Assembly (NCBI GenBank): GCA_948469655.1
Contig: CAOKMF010000013.1
Coordinates: forward strand, 1 to 35,359
Reading direction: 5' to 3'
DNA: 35,359 bases
Source: an uncultured Clostridium sp.
Lineage (GTDB): Bacteria > Bacillota > Clostridia > TANB77 > CAG-508
Shown: piece by piece, positions 18,877-28,097 of the stretch
Numbering within the stretch: position 1 is the first letter of the stretch
Layout of the letters: each line of letters opens with the position of its first letter
The notes under the pieces: generated by a model
The model's database searches: none
What the model was told of the DNA's origin: nothing
Seen by the model: only the letters and a program-made list of their open reading frames with translations
Made by a program: the position numbers and the translations under genes

Positions 18877-18924
18877 AAAAGTACAATGGGTGAGCTAGGC
18901 ACTCTACTCAAGGAGGAATGGCAT

Positions 18925-19263
18925 ATGAATAGAATTATTGATTATAATATTCTAAAAAGTAATACATCAAAAGACTTAGTAACTAAGTTAAACAATAAAA
19001 TTGATGAAGGCTGGCAGCCTTTTATTCATGGTGCTGAGTGGGTAGGTGACTGTTTGTATCAAACCGTAGTCAAGTATAAAGATACTGTAGACAGAATCAT
19101 TGACTATGATGTTGTAATCAGCAATCAGGAAACAGATTTAACGAGCAAAGTAAAAAGAAGGATGGATGCTGAAGGTTGGCAGCCTTTTGGTGAAGGAGCT
19201 AAGAAGGTAAATGGTGATTGGTACCAAACAATTGTCAGATACGAAACTTCTGAAGAGGAGTAA
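18925..19263 (+). CDS. DUF1737 protein with two tandem domains
   Basis: 112 aa. Two DUF1737 units: RIIDYNILKSNTS...GWQPFIHGAEWV...CLYQTVVKY and RIIDYDVVISNQ...GWQPFGEGAKKV...WYQTIVRY. Function unknown. AAGGAGG precedes ATG at 18925. Promoter and leader are shared by duplication with the one-domain gene at 18272, so the pair likely responds to the same signals. The two domains are more alike than either is to the upstream gene by eye, suggesting internal duplication. No CGG in the gene. Confidence 0.82.
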   Translation: MNRIIDYNILKSNTSKDLVTKLNNKIDEGWQPFIHGAEWVGDCLYQTVVKYKDTVDRIIDYDVVISNQETDLTSKVKRRMDAEGWQPFGEGAKKVNGDWYQTIVRYETSEEE

Positions 19264-19301
19264 TAGATTTTCGGAGTAAGCCTTAGCGAAACTATAAACA
19301 A

Positions 19302-19337
19302 AGCATTCTCTAACCTAGCAGAGAATGCTCTTTTTTT
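19302..19337 (+). terminator. Terminator of second DUF1737 gene
   Basis: AGCATTCTCT / AGAGAATGCT stem around AACCTAGC, followed by seven T; convergent with the end of cwlD. Confidence 0.88.
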
Positions 19338-19340
19338 ATT

Positions 19341-20070
19341 CTAATTATTAAAATAATTTGTAATTCCTATAAAAATTCCGGTAAGCCAATTTATCTTGGT
19401 ATTCGTCTTGTGTCAAAAGAGTTGCTTCTTCCGGGTTAGATAAAAATCCGGCATTCTACAATAGCAATTGGAATTTCTACATTTTCAATAATATAAATAT
19501 CTTTTATAGACTTAGCTAGTCTTTTATTCTCCCTTTTAGTAGTATCATGTAGTGCATTCTGAATAGATTCTGCAAGAAACTTTCCGATTCTCATCTTTTG
19601 CATTATAGAAAGTCTGCCAGCCATAATACTGTGGCTGTGGAATCTTATTTAGGTGAATTGACACAAAAATATCTGCATTAGAACCATTGCCAATCTTTAC
19701 CCTATTTCTAATATCAGAAACTTTTTTTTGACTTAGAGTTTTGCTATCTAATTCATAAATTGCATTTTCGTCAGAACGAGTAAGAATAACTGTTGCGTTT
19801 GCTTCTTCAAGAAGTTTCTGTACTTTTAGAGCAATTTTTAAATTTATATCGGACTCATAGAGCCCTTGATATCCGAACTGCTCCTCCGGTCTTCTCCGTC
19901 CGATGTCCTGCATCAAGCACAATAACCTTTTCAGTTACTGGAATACTAGATACTTGAGTTACATCATAAGTTCTGTTTTGAGAACTATTAGAACTTGCAA
20001 AATATATAGAAAATGAAAAACACAAGAAGAAGAGCATAAGAGCAATTCTTCTTTTTCTTAAAATAAACAT
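19341..20070 (-). CDS. cwlD: N-acetylmuramoyl-L-alanine amidase, CwlD-like (seven CGGN sites)
   Basis: Zinc amidase (Amidase_3) that removes stem peptides from muramic acid; in spore formers CwlD prepares muramic-delta-lactam in cortex. About 240 aa with an N-terminal membrane segment. Minus-strand CGGA at 19902, 19898, 19888, 19875, 19586, 19450, 19380. The zinc-site motif DAGHGGEDGGAVG alone uses four, two of them back to back (CGGACGGA read as Gly-Gly). Other residues: LYESD (Glu ligand), SIHLN (His ligand), VECGFLSN (catalytic Glu), C-terminal LAYGIFIGI. CCG GAA (phase 1) at about 19432 does not shift. ATG at 20070 is chosen because GGAGG lies just upstream. Ends at TAG 19343-19341, facing the DUF1737 terminator. 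Confidence 0.95.
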
Positions 20071-20147
20071 AGAATCCTCCAACAATACAAAAAAATCATA
20101 TACTTAAGTATATGATTTTAATTACTATAATAGAAAACAAAATAAAA

Positions 20148-21085
20148 TTATTTTTCTGGCATTCTTCTATTTATTGCATATGCACTACCGAGGAGTTACT
20201 TTAGCTAAATGTTTTACTTGAGCACCGATTTCACCAATTTCCAAAATATTGTGAAATCTACCTTTTGTAACTTCTACAATACCAACAGAAATAGAAACAA
20301 GTGGAAATTCTTCAATTACACCTTTTCTATTTGGGACTTCAAGATAACCTCTTTCCTTATCTTCATCTGAAAAATAATCAAGTATTTTATGGTCAAACTC
20401 TAATATAATATTTTGGCAAATTGTTTCATAGTCTTTATTTGCAACCAAAGCCACAAAATCGTCTCCACCAATATGTCCGAACAAAGTTATGAATATCTTC
20501 ACAATTATTTACATTACTTAATATTATCCTTGCAGTCTGTTTAATTACTTCATCACCGCCAAGAAATCCATAAGTATCGTTATAAGCTTTAAAGTTATCC
20601 AAATCTAGGTACAATACTGCAAATTCTTGTCCTTTAAGTAAACGTTTTTTTAATTCTGCTTGAATAGGAATATTACCAGGGAGTTTTGTAAGAGGACTAA
20701 TTCCTCTATTTGTGCTAATTAGTTTTATAATATTTTTAACCATATAATACAAAGCTTCACAAGATACAGGTTTTTTTATGCAATAATCTGCTTCCTCTTT
20801 TAAAATATCTAGTTCATGCTTAGGAGAAGTATTTGATGTGATAACCATTATAGGAGTAGCACTATTATCTTCATTATTTCTGATAAGTTTGCAAATATCA
20901 GTAACATTATTTTCAGTTAGACAATCCTCATTAATAAGAATTAAAGAAGGAACATCTAAGAGATGACTTTCCAAGACCTGAGATTGCATAGTTTTAAGGA
21001 GAATATCTTGATGGCTTTTAAACTCAGGTTTCAATTCATTTATTAAATCTTCTTTGTCTTCTACAATAAATATCTCATGCACCAT
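20148..21085 (-). CDS. Response-regulator-like protein with degenerate REC and GGDEF domains (two CGGN sites)
   Basis: About 311 aa. Residues 1-120 fold as a receiver: EIFIVEDKEDL, SLILINEDCL where the phosphoacceptor Asp is replaced by Asn, and CIKKP with the conserved Lys. Residues ~140-300 are a GGDEF domain with DLDNFKAYNDTYGFLGGDEV and the active-site loop as GGDDF rather than GG(D/E)EF. Cyclic-di-GMP synthesis is therefore uncertain. The frame breaks at CGGA 20479 (NFVGHIGGDDF) and CGGT 20190 (KVTPGSAYA); the true stop is at 20150-20148. GGAGTAAAG precedes the ATG. Sixteen bases downstream of the Ig-like gene, so probably an operon. Confidence 0.88.
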
Positions 21086-21101
21086 AACTTTACTCCAATT
21101 A

Positions 21102-22008
21102 TTAATAATTTTTACCTTTTATAGTTCTAGAAACCCCTTCAACGTCAGTAGCTGTAAGAGTAACAAGAATTTGTTCATTACCAACATAATGTTTATAAGA
21201 AAATTCTTTTTTACCTTCGCCGTTGAATGTTTGCTCTTCACCCACATTAATTTGCTGAGTAACAGTATCAACACCTTCTTCATCACGAACGGTTACATAT
21301 AACTCACCATCCATAATATAGAAAGATATTTCAGGTCTCTTATTTCCTTTTATTTCTTGTTTTTTATTTAAAGATATATTGTCATTATTTACAGCAGTAA
21401 TATATAAAGTATTAAGTCCAGAAGGAATCTCTGTAGATTGCTCAATCGAAATTGCATCTTCCTCATTTGGATATACTTTTATTTCTTCTTCAGAGTTCCA
21501 CTTATATGTCATATATTGAATTCCAGTAACATCTGATGCAACAATTTTTATATCAGAATTATTTACAACAGACAAATCTATTGCAATTCCTTCATAAGAA
21601 TATTCATAAGAATTTGTACTAGATTTACCGTTATCATCTGTTGCTGTAACCATAAGCGTGTGTGTACCAGAAGGTATTTTTATATCAGGAATTGTAACTT
21701 CTAGTTTAGAATCACCTTTAACAATAACTTCTTCTTCATCATTCCAATTATATTTAACTCTATTTATTCCATGATTGTGAGTTATAGAAATAGAGGCATT
21801 ATTTACATCCCTTGAAAATTCAATAATAGGAATACTATCATCTATAGGACCGTGAGTCTTGACTATTAAACGAGAATAGGGAATAAGCAGATTCACCCAT
21901 AAAAATTACACCTAAAACGATTAAGCAAATTGCAAAGAATTTTACAATAGTTTTAATAGGTAATGGGCCACTTGTTTTGCCTTCAGCCGTATATAATATC
22001 TGATTCAT
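21102..22008 (-). CDS. Membrane-anchored protein with tandem Ig-like repeats (one CGGN site)
   Basis: About 301 aa. Cytoplasmic N-terminus, one membrane helix (IVKFFAICLIVLGVIFMG), then two or three extracytoplasmic Ig-like units marked by VKYNWNDEEEVIVK, MTYKWNSEEEIKVYP and matching IPSGTHTLMVTATD / IPSGLNTLYITAVN strands. Probably surface or cell-wall associated; function unknown. The frame from ATG 22008 (AAAGGAGTG upstream) breaks at CGGT 21852, giving QDSGPIDDSIP. Without the step the membrane anchor is separated from the ectodomain. Probably co-transcribed with the REC-GGDEF gene downstream. Confidence 0.8.
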
Positions 22009-22149
22009 ATAAGATTTTCACTCCTTTATATGATGCATTATAACATAAGCAAAAAATTTTGTAAATAAGAAAAACATTGTTATTGCAAAAAGTTTCAATA
22101 GATAGTATAATAAATAATATTCAATATTGTAAAAAAGGATGAAATAAAA

Positions 22150-22665
22150 ATGTACGAGAATTTTAAAGTATTAATAAGTGAAGAAGAATTAAACAAAAGA
22201 ATTGAAGAACTTGCAGAGCAAATCGACAAAGATTATCTTGGAAAGGAGATAACCATTGTTTCCGTAATGAGAGGAGCAGTTTTCTTTACAGTAGAATTAA
22301 CACTTAAAATGAAAACAAAATTAAAATATGAATTTATAACAATATCAAGTTATGAAGGAGAAGATAGTGGAGATGTGCTACTTAGAATGGATTTAAGAGA
22401 TTCGATCGAAGGAAAAGATGTACTTATTGTAGAAGATATTGTAGATACAGGGAAAAGCATGAAGTATTTAATAGAACACTTAAAATCTAAAAATCCAAGA
22501 ACTTTAAAAGTGTGTGCACTTGCAAGTAAACCAGAAAGAAGAGAAGTAGAAGTACCAATAGATTATTTGGGATTTGAAATACCTAATAAATATGTAGTAG
22601 GTTTTGGTTTTGATATTGATAATAATTATAGGAATTTGCCTTATGTGGCTTATCTAGAGGGGTAA
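22150..22665 (+). CDS. hpt: Hypoxanthine phosphoribosyltransferase
   Basis: Purine salvage: hypoxanthine or guanine plus PRPP gives IMP or GMP. 171 aa, full family length. The PRPP loop is VLIVEDIVDTGKSM; SVMRGAVFFTVEL and EFITISSYEG are also typical. AAAAAGGATG precedes ATG. Single uninterrupted frame, no CGG. Its stop overlaps the start of a palindromic element. Confidence 0.95.
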   Translation: MYENFKVLISEEELNKRIEELAEQIDKDYLGKEITIVSVMRGAVFFTVELTLKMKTKLKYEFITISSYEGEDSGDVLLRMDLRDSIEGKDVLIVEDIVDTGKSMKYLIEHLKSKNPRTLKVCALASKPERREVEVPIDYLGFEIPNKYVVGFGFDIDNNYRNLPYVAYLEG

Positions 22666-22788
22666 TTGTTGCAATAATCAGCATCTTGCGTTGTTATTCG
22701 GGGAAAGAAAATCCTCAACGTACAACTTGTACGCCTCCAGTGTTTCTTTCCCCGAATGCCTAGCAATATACTAATTCTTACAACAATT
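22664..22788 (+). repeat. Dispersed palindromic element, copy 3
   Basis: Outer arms AATTGTTG / CAACAATT, inner perfect arms ATTCGGGGAAAGAAA / TTTCTTTCCCCGAAT, and the shared pieces GCGTTGTTA, CGTAC, TACGCCTCC and TGCCTAGCAATATACTAATTC. It overlaps the hpt stop and could act as its terminator. Confidence 0.8.
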
Positions 22789-22816
22789 AAATTTGAAACT
22801 AAAAGGGAAAAAGAGA

Positions 22817-24608
22817 ATGTTTGATATTGAAGAAGAGTTAAAAAAGCTTCCAGGAAAACCACGGTGTCTATCTAATGAAAAATAAAGATGATAAGATTAT
22901 ATACGTAGGTAAAGCAATATCTTTAAAAAATAGAGTTAGACAATATTTTAGGAAAAATAACAAAACAGCAAGAATAGAAAAAATGGTTTCTTTAATAGAT
23001 CATTTTGAATATATTGTAACCGACAATGAAGCAGAAGCCTTGATATTAGAGTGTAATTTGATAAAAAAAAACAGACCAAGATTTAATGTTTTGTTAAAGG
23101 ATGATAAAAGTTATCCATATATAAAAGTTACATTAAATGAAGAATATCCAAGCGTATATATAACAAGAAGATTAAAAAAAGACGGTAGCAAATATTTTGG
23201 ACCATATGCAAACCCAGGTAGTAGCAAAGAGATGGTAGATTTTATAAAATCTAAATTCAAAATAAGACAGTGTAGAAATTTTAAACAAAATAGAAGAGTA
23301 TGTTTAAATTATCATATAGGAAGATGCTTAGGACCATGTGCAAATGATGTATCAAAAGAAGAATACAGAAAAGAAATAGATAAAATAATGATGATTTTGG
23401 AACGGAAAAATAGATGGTGTAAAAAAAGAACTAGAAAAAGAAATGAAGTTCCAAGCCGAAAATCAAAATTATGAAGCAGCAGCAGAAGCAAGAGATAAAA
23501 TACAAGCAATAGAAAATATTTCACAAAAACAAAAAGTGTCTAATATTTCAGAAAATAGTATAGACGTGATAGGTATTGCTAAAAATGAAATAAGTGTATG
23601 CGTAGAAGTGTTTTTCGTGCGTGGAAGTAAAATGATAGGTAGAGAGCATTTCTTCTTAGATAACTTAAAGGACATGGAAAATAAAGAGATTTTGTCAGGT
23701 TTTATAAAAGAATATTATATAGGAAATGAAAACCTACCTAGCAAAATCATGATAGAAGAAGAGATAGACGAAGAAGAAGTTTTGTCAGGTGTTCTTTCTA
23801 AGGAATGTGGAAGGAAAGTAGAGATAAAATCTCCGAAAAAAGGAGAAAAGCTTAAGTTTGTAGAAATGGCTAAAAACAACGCAAAGGTTACTTTAGAGAA
23901 CAAGATGGAAGACAAATATGAAATATTAAGTGAAATAAAAGAAAAACTAGGCTTAGAAAAACTTCCAAAGAAAATTGATACATTTGATATCTCAAACATA
24001 TCAGGAACAAACATTGTAGCTGGAATGGCAGTAATTAGAGAGCGGAAAAATTAACAAGTCGCTTTCTCGTAGGTTTAAAATAAAGACAGTATTTGGGCAA
24101 GACGACCCAAGATGTATGGAAGAAGTAATAGAGAGAAGATTAAAGCGTTCCATAGACGGAGAAAATAGAGGATTTGGAAGTCTTCCAGACTTAATATTAG
24201 TAGACCGGAGGAATAACTCAAATTAGAGCCGCAAAAAATGCATGTAAAAAATGTAATATAGAAATTCCAATATTTGGAATGGTGAAAAATGACAAGCATA
24301 GAACGAAAGCTTTAATAGATGATACAAAAAAAGAAATACCATTATCAGACAATGTAATGAATTTGATAACAAGATTTCAAGATACTGTACATGATACAGC
24401 AATTGAATACCATAGAAAATTAAGAAACAAAGAAATGACAAAATCTATTTTAGACGAAATAGAAGGAGTAGGACCGAAGAAAAGAGAGATGCTTCTTAAG
24501 AAATTTGGTAGCACTAAAAAAATAGGTGAAGCAAAAATAGAAGAAATTACTAAGATAAAGGGAATAAATGAGAATTTGGCAAGATTAATAAAGGAAAAGC
24601 TAAAATAA
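22817..24608 (+). CDS. uvrC: Excinuclease ABC subunit C (four CGGN sites)
   Basis: Dual-incision nuclease of nucleotide excision repair. About 595 aa, normal length. GIY-YIG domain: LPGKPGVYLMK and IIYVGKAISLKNRVRQYF; zinc-free Cys region CRNFKQNRRVCLNYHIGRC; UVR domain FQAENQNYEAAAEARDKI; RNase H-like nuclease domain DTFDISNISG and LVDGGITQIRAA; C-terminal HhH (GVGPKKREMLL, KIKGINENLA). The frame breaks at CGGT 22862 (PGKPGVYL), CGGA 23403 (ILEGKIDGV), CGGA 24043 (REGKINKS) and CGGA 24206 (VDGGIT). Phase-2 GAC GGT and GAC GGA are read normally. ATG at 22817 follows AAAGGGAAAAAG. Confidence 0.96.
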
Positions 24609-24684
24609 AGTAAAAATTTTTATACTAAAACTTGTAATTAAAGCTGATTTCCCCACATAAATATAATTTAAGGGGGAATTACAA

Positions 24685-24786
24685 ATGAAAAAAGTTATAT
24701 TAATTATTTTAGGGGTAGGAATACTATTCTGTATAGTGTATGGAGTTCTTATGGCAAATTTTATTAACATACTATCGCAGATTTAA
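24685..24786 (+). CDS. Small single-helix membrane peptide
   Basis: 33 aa: KKVILIILGVGILFCIVYG then LMANFINILSQI. AAGGGGGAA lies eight bases before ATG, a strong ribosome binding site. Almost the whole peptide is one membrane helix. Too short to classify; it sits 15 bases before the methyltransferase gene. Confidence 0.55.
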   Translation: MKKVILIILGVGILFCIVYGVLMANFINILSQI

Positions 24787-24800
24787 AAGAAAGGGTTTAT

Positions 24801-25664
24801 ATGAACGTAGCAAAAAATTGGAGTGATTATGAGCTAATAGATATGGCAAATGGCGAAAAACTTGAAAGATGGAAGGATATAGTTTTAATTCGTCCAGATC
24901 CACAAATTATATGGAAAAATAAGACAAGCCCAAAGGCTTGGGAAAAAGCAGATGCTATATATAAAAGAAGTAAAACAGGAGGGGGAGCTTGGGAGTATAA
25001 ACATAAGCTTCCTCTATCTTGGCAGGTAAAATACAAGAATTTAACATTTAATATAAAGCCAATGGGATTTAAGCACACTGGCTTATTTCCTGAGCAAGCA
25101 GTAAATTGGGATTGGATGATAGATAAGATAAATTCCGCAAAAAGAGAAATAAAAGTATTAAACTTATTTGCATATACAGGTGGCGCTACGTGTGCTTGCC
25201 TAAGTGTAGGGGCAAGTGTTTGCCATGTAGATAGCTCAAAAGGTATGACAACATGGGCAAAAGAAAATGTAGAGGCGTCTGGGCTTAAGGATAAAAAAGT
25301 AAGATACATCGTAGATGATGTATTAAAATTTGTAAATCGTGAGATAAGGCGTGGAAATAAATATGATGCTATAATAATGGATCCACCATCTTATGGAAGA
25401 GGAGCAAATGGAGAAGTATGGCAGTTTGAAGAAAATATATATGAATTAGTAGAAACTTGCAAAGAAGTTCTATCAGATGACCCACTATTTTTCTTGATAA
25501 ATTCATATACAACAGGAATATCAGCAAAGGTGCTAGAAAACATATTATCACTTACAGTAGAAAAAAAATATAAAGGAAAATTATCTTCAGGCGAAGTAGG
25601 ACTTCCAATGAAAAACTCTAGCTTGGTCTTGCCTTGTGGGATATATGGTAGATGGGAGAAATAA
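24801..25664 (+). CDS. Class I SAM-dependent methyltransferase (RlmI/RlmK-like Rossmann domain)
   Basis: 287 aa. SAM-binding motif I is VLNLFAYTGGATCACLS, motif II HVDSSKGM, and the catalytic motif IV is IMDPPSYGRG, as in rRNA C5-methylcytosine enzymes of the RlmI group. No PUA domain. A target in rRNA is likely but the exact position is unknown. Single frame without CGG. The RluA-type gene starts one base after its stop, so RNA modification genes are paired. Confidence 0.88.
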   Translation: MNVAKNWSDYELIDMANGEKLERWKDIVLIRPDPQIIWKNKTSPKAWEKADAIYKRSKTGGGAWEYKHKLPLSWQVKYKNLTFNIKPMGFKHTGLFPEQAVNWDWMIDKINSAKREIKVLNLFAYTGGATCACLSVGASVCHVDSSKGMTTWAKENVEASGLKDKKVRYIVDDVLKFVNREIRRGNKYDAIIMDPPSYGRGANGEVWQFEENIYELVETCKEVLSDDPLFFLINSYTTGISAKVLENILSLTVEKKYKGKLSSGEVGLPMKNSSLVLPCGIYGRWEK

Positions 25665-25665
25665 A

Positions 25666-26356
25666 ATGCAGAATTTAAATGTAATATATGAGGATAACCA
25701 TATAATTGTAGTAGAAAAAATACCAAATATTCCATCTCAAGAAGACAAAACAGGTGATATAAGCATGTTAAGCATTATTAAAGAGTATCTAAAAGAGAAA
25801 TACCAAAAATCAGGAAATGTATATTTGGGGCTAGTACATAGACTAGATAGACCAGTTCGGGCGGAGTTATGGTATTCGCAAAAACTTCAAAAGCAGCTTC
25901 TAGATTAAGTAATGATGTACGTGAAAGAAATATAAAGAAAAAATACCTTTGTATTGTAGACCGGAAAATTTGAAAACAAAAAAGGAGAGCTTGAAGATTA
26001 TTTGCTTAAAAATGAGCAAAAAAATACAAGCAAGGTTGTAGAAAGCACAAGAAAAGGTGCAAAACTTGGGAAATTAGATTATGAGGTTATAAAATATGAC
26101 GAAGAAATTAATTTGTCAGTATTAAAGGTAAATCTTCACACAGGAAGACACCACCAAATAAGAGTACAATTAAGCCATGCAGGACATAGTATATGTGGTG
26201 ACCAAAAGTATGGAACTAGGGGAAGGGGAAAGCAAATAGCACTTTGGGCGTATGAATTAAAAATAATTCATCCAGTTACAAAAGAAGAAATGACATTTAC
26301 ATCAATTCCAGAAAAAGTACGGTTCTTGGAAAATGTTAGAAGGAGTAATACTATAA
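25666..26356 (+). CDS. RluA-family pseudouridine synthase (four CGGN sites)
   Basis: Isomerises uridine in rRNA or tRNA. About 228 aa, no S4 domain. Catalytic Asp in HRLDRPVGGVMVFAKTS; LHTGRHHQIRVQ and GDQKYG are family motifs. The frame breaks at CGGG 25858 and CGGA 25862 back to back (CGGGCGGA read Gly-Gly in PVGGVM), CGGA 25962 (IVDGKFENK) and CGGT 26320. At 26320 the unshifted frame runs to 26367, but the shifted ending VGSWKMLEGVIL (stop 26354-26356) fits RluA C-termini better. Starts one base after the methyltransferase stop. The target site cannot be told from sequence. Confidence 0.92.
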
Positions 26357-26389
26357 ACAGAAATTAGATTTAGTAGAAAGAGGAAAAAT

Positions 26390-27058
26390 ATGAAAGTAGA
26401 TGAAAAAGATTTATTACTTTATGCTGTTACTGACAGGGCATGGACAGGAGAAAAGTCACTTTATGAACAAGTAGAAGATGCACTTATCGGAGGAGCGACA
26501 TTTGTGCAACTTAGGGAGAAAGAACTTGATGAAGAAAGCTTCTTAAAAGAGGCAATTCAAATTAAAGGACTTTGTCAAAAGTATAAAGTACCATTTGTGA
26601 TTAATGATAATGTAGAAATCGCTCATAAAATTGATGCAGATGGAGTGCATGTTGGACAAAGTGATATGCAAGCAGACGATGTTAGAAAGATAATAGGTGA
26701 AAATAAAATTCTTGGAGTATCAGCTCAGACTGTAGAACAGGCTATTATTGCTGAAGAGCGTGGAGCAGATTACATTGGAGTTGGAGCAGTTTTTCAAACA
26801 GTTACAAAATCAGATGCAGACCATGTTAGTCTTGAAACATTAAAACAAATATGTAGGTCAGTAAATATTCCTGTTGTTGCAATAGGTGGAATAAGAAAAG
26901 ATAACATATCAATGCTTAAAGATACTGGGATCTGCGGAGTTGCAGTTATAGGAGCAATATTTAGAGAAAAAGATATTCGCCTTGCAACTTCTAGATTAAA
27001 AGCCTTAGCCGAATATTTGCAAGAAGAAGCAGAAATTGATGATGACTTTTCAAGATGA
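26390..27058 (+). CDS. thiE: Thiamine-phosphate synthase
   Basis: Joins HMP diphosphate and thiazole phosphate to thiamine phosphate. 222 aa, TIM barrel: YAVTDR, GGATFVQLREKE, FVINDNVEIA, ADGVHVGQSD, YIGVGAVFQTVTKSDA, PVVAIGGI. One uninterrupted frame; its CGGs are ATC GGA and TGC GGA (phase 2) and cause no shift. GAAAGAGGAAAAAT precedes ATG. No other thi gene is nearby. It ends with TGA, showing that TGA is a stop here, and overlaps the end of the convergent kinase gene. Confidence 0.95.
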   Translation: MKVDEKDLLLYAVTDRAWTGEKSLYEQVEDALIGGATFVQLREKELDEESFLKEAIQIKGLCQKYKVPFVINDNVEIAHKIDADGVHVGQSDMQADDVRKIIGENKILGVSAQTVEQAIIAEERGADYIGVGAVFQTVTKSDADHVSLETLKQICRSVNIPVVAIGGIRKDNISMLKDTGICGVAVIGAIFREKDIRLATSRLKALAEYLQEEAEIDDDFSR

Positions 27059-27930
27059 TATTTCTAAAACTTGTTTAAAAATATCTTTACTTTTAGAAGT
27101 ATAAAGCTTTATATTTTCATATCTCTTTAAGATATTTGATACCTTCCATAACCCTAATCCATGAGAACCGTGTATCTTTAGATTTTGAAGTAAATCCTTT
27201 TTCTGAAATTTTATCTAAATTAACATCTTTATTAGAATAAGAATTTTCAATAGTAATATTTACAACTGGACTCGAATTATCAAATGTTGGAACAGGCAAA
27301 ATTTCGAAAATAATTTTTTTCTCATTAGATAAACTTGAGGCTTCTATTGCATTATCTAAGAGAATTCCGTAGAATCCTAGAAAATGCATAGGTACTAACA
27401 TTTATACTGCTGAATTTAACCAAAAAATTCATATCAAGAGAAACTCCAAATTTTTTGGCTTTATAATATTTAGATGCAATCAAGTTATAAATTCCAGAAT
27501 CATCAATAAATTTAGGATTTAGGGCAGACAAACTATTTAGATTGCCACATTCTAATTTTATTTCATTGTTGTATTTTTCTAAAGAAGGCAGATTTCCAGT
27601 CTTAATATATCCATCAATAGATTGAACTATATTACAAAAATCATGTTTGAAAGTACGAACATCATCGTACAAAATTTGCAAAGTTTTATTGTGAAGTTTT
27701 ACTTCTTCTAAATCTTGTAAACTAATGTTTAATTTTTTAAATTTAAAAAGACTAAAAATCGTAAATGCTAAATAAACTAAGAATAAAGCTATACCAATCA
27801 AAAAAATAAAAATAGGAATGTTATTTTTATAGAAACAAGGGATAAAAATAAGTAATACCAAAAATATAAGTAAAGAAATAAAGTTAATTACAATAATAGC
27901 TATATTTATCTTATGTTCAGAAATTTTCAA
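27050..27930 (-). CDS. AgrC-like GHKL sensor histidine kinase (two CGGN sites)
   Basis: About 292 aa. Two N-terminal membrane helices, a short coiled linker, then an H-box (VRTFKHDFCNIVQ) as in AgrC/NatK-type kinases. The N-box is RILGILLDNAIEA, where the first Gly is CGGA 27369. The G-box is DTGSHGLGLWKV, where the first Gly is CGGT 27170. Unshifted, the ATP-binding domain is lost. The sensor region is very small, so it may sense a membrane or peptide signal. No response regulator gene is adjacent. The last three codons overlap thiE on the opposite strand, stop at 27052-27050. Confidence 0.9.
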
Positions 27931-28097
27931 TATTAATCACTCCTATTTTACAAAACATTCTTAATATTAAAATAAAACAAAAATAATGTCAATGGAAAAT
28001 ATAAAAAGACAAAAAAAGACAAATGACGCCTAGCATTTTTCTATATAAAAATTCATATAATCTACTTAAGAAAAAAGTTAAAGTGGAGGAGATAATT

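Noticed and set aside
26320..26367. In-frame CGG in the RluA gene read as Arg (KVRFLENVRR ending)
   Set aside because: It extends only 16 residues in the unshifted frame; the shifted ending VGSWKMLEGVIL fits the family better. This is one of the weaker individual sites.
27050..27058. TGA reassigned (e.g. to Gly or Trp)
   Set aside because: TGA ends thiE, comEC and the kinase at family-expected positions, and Trp is written TGG throughout.
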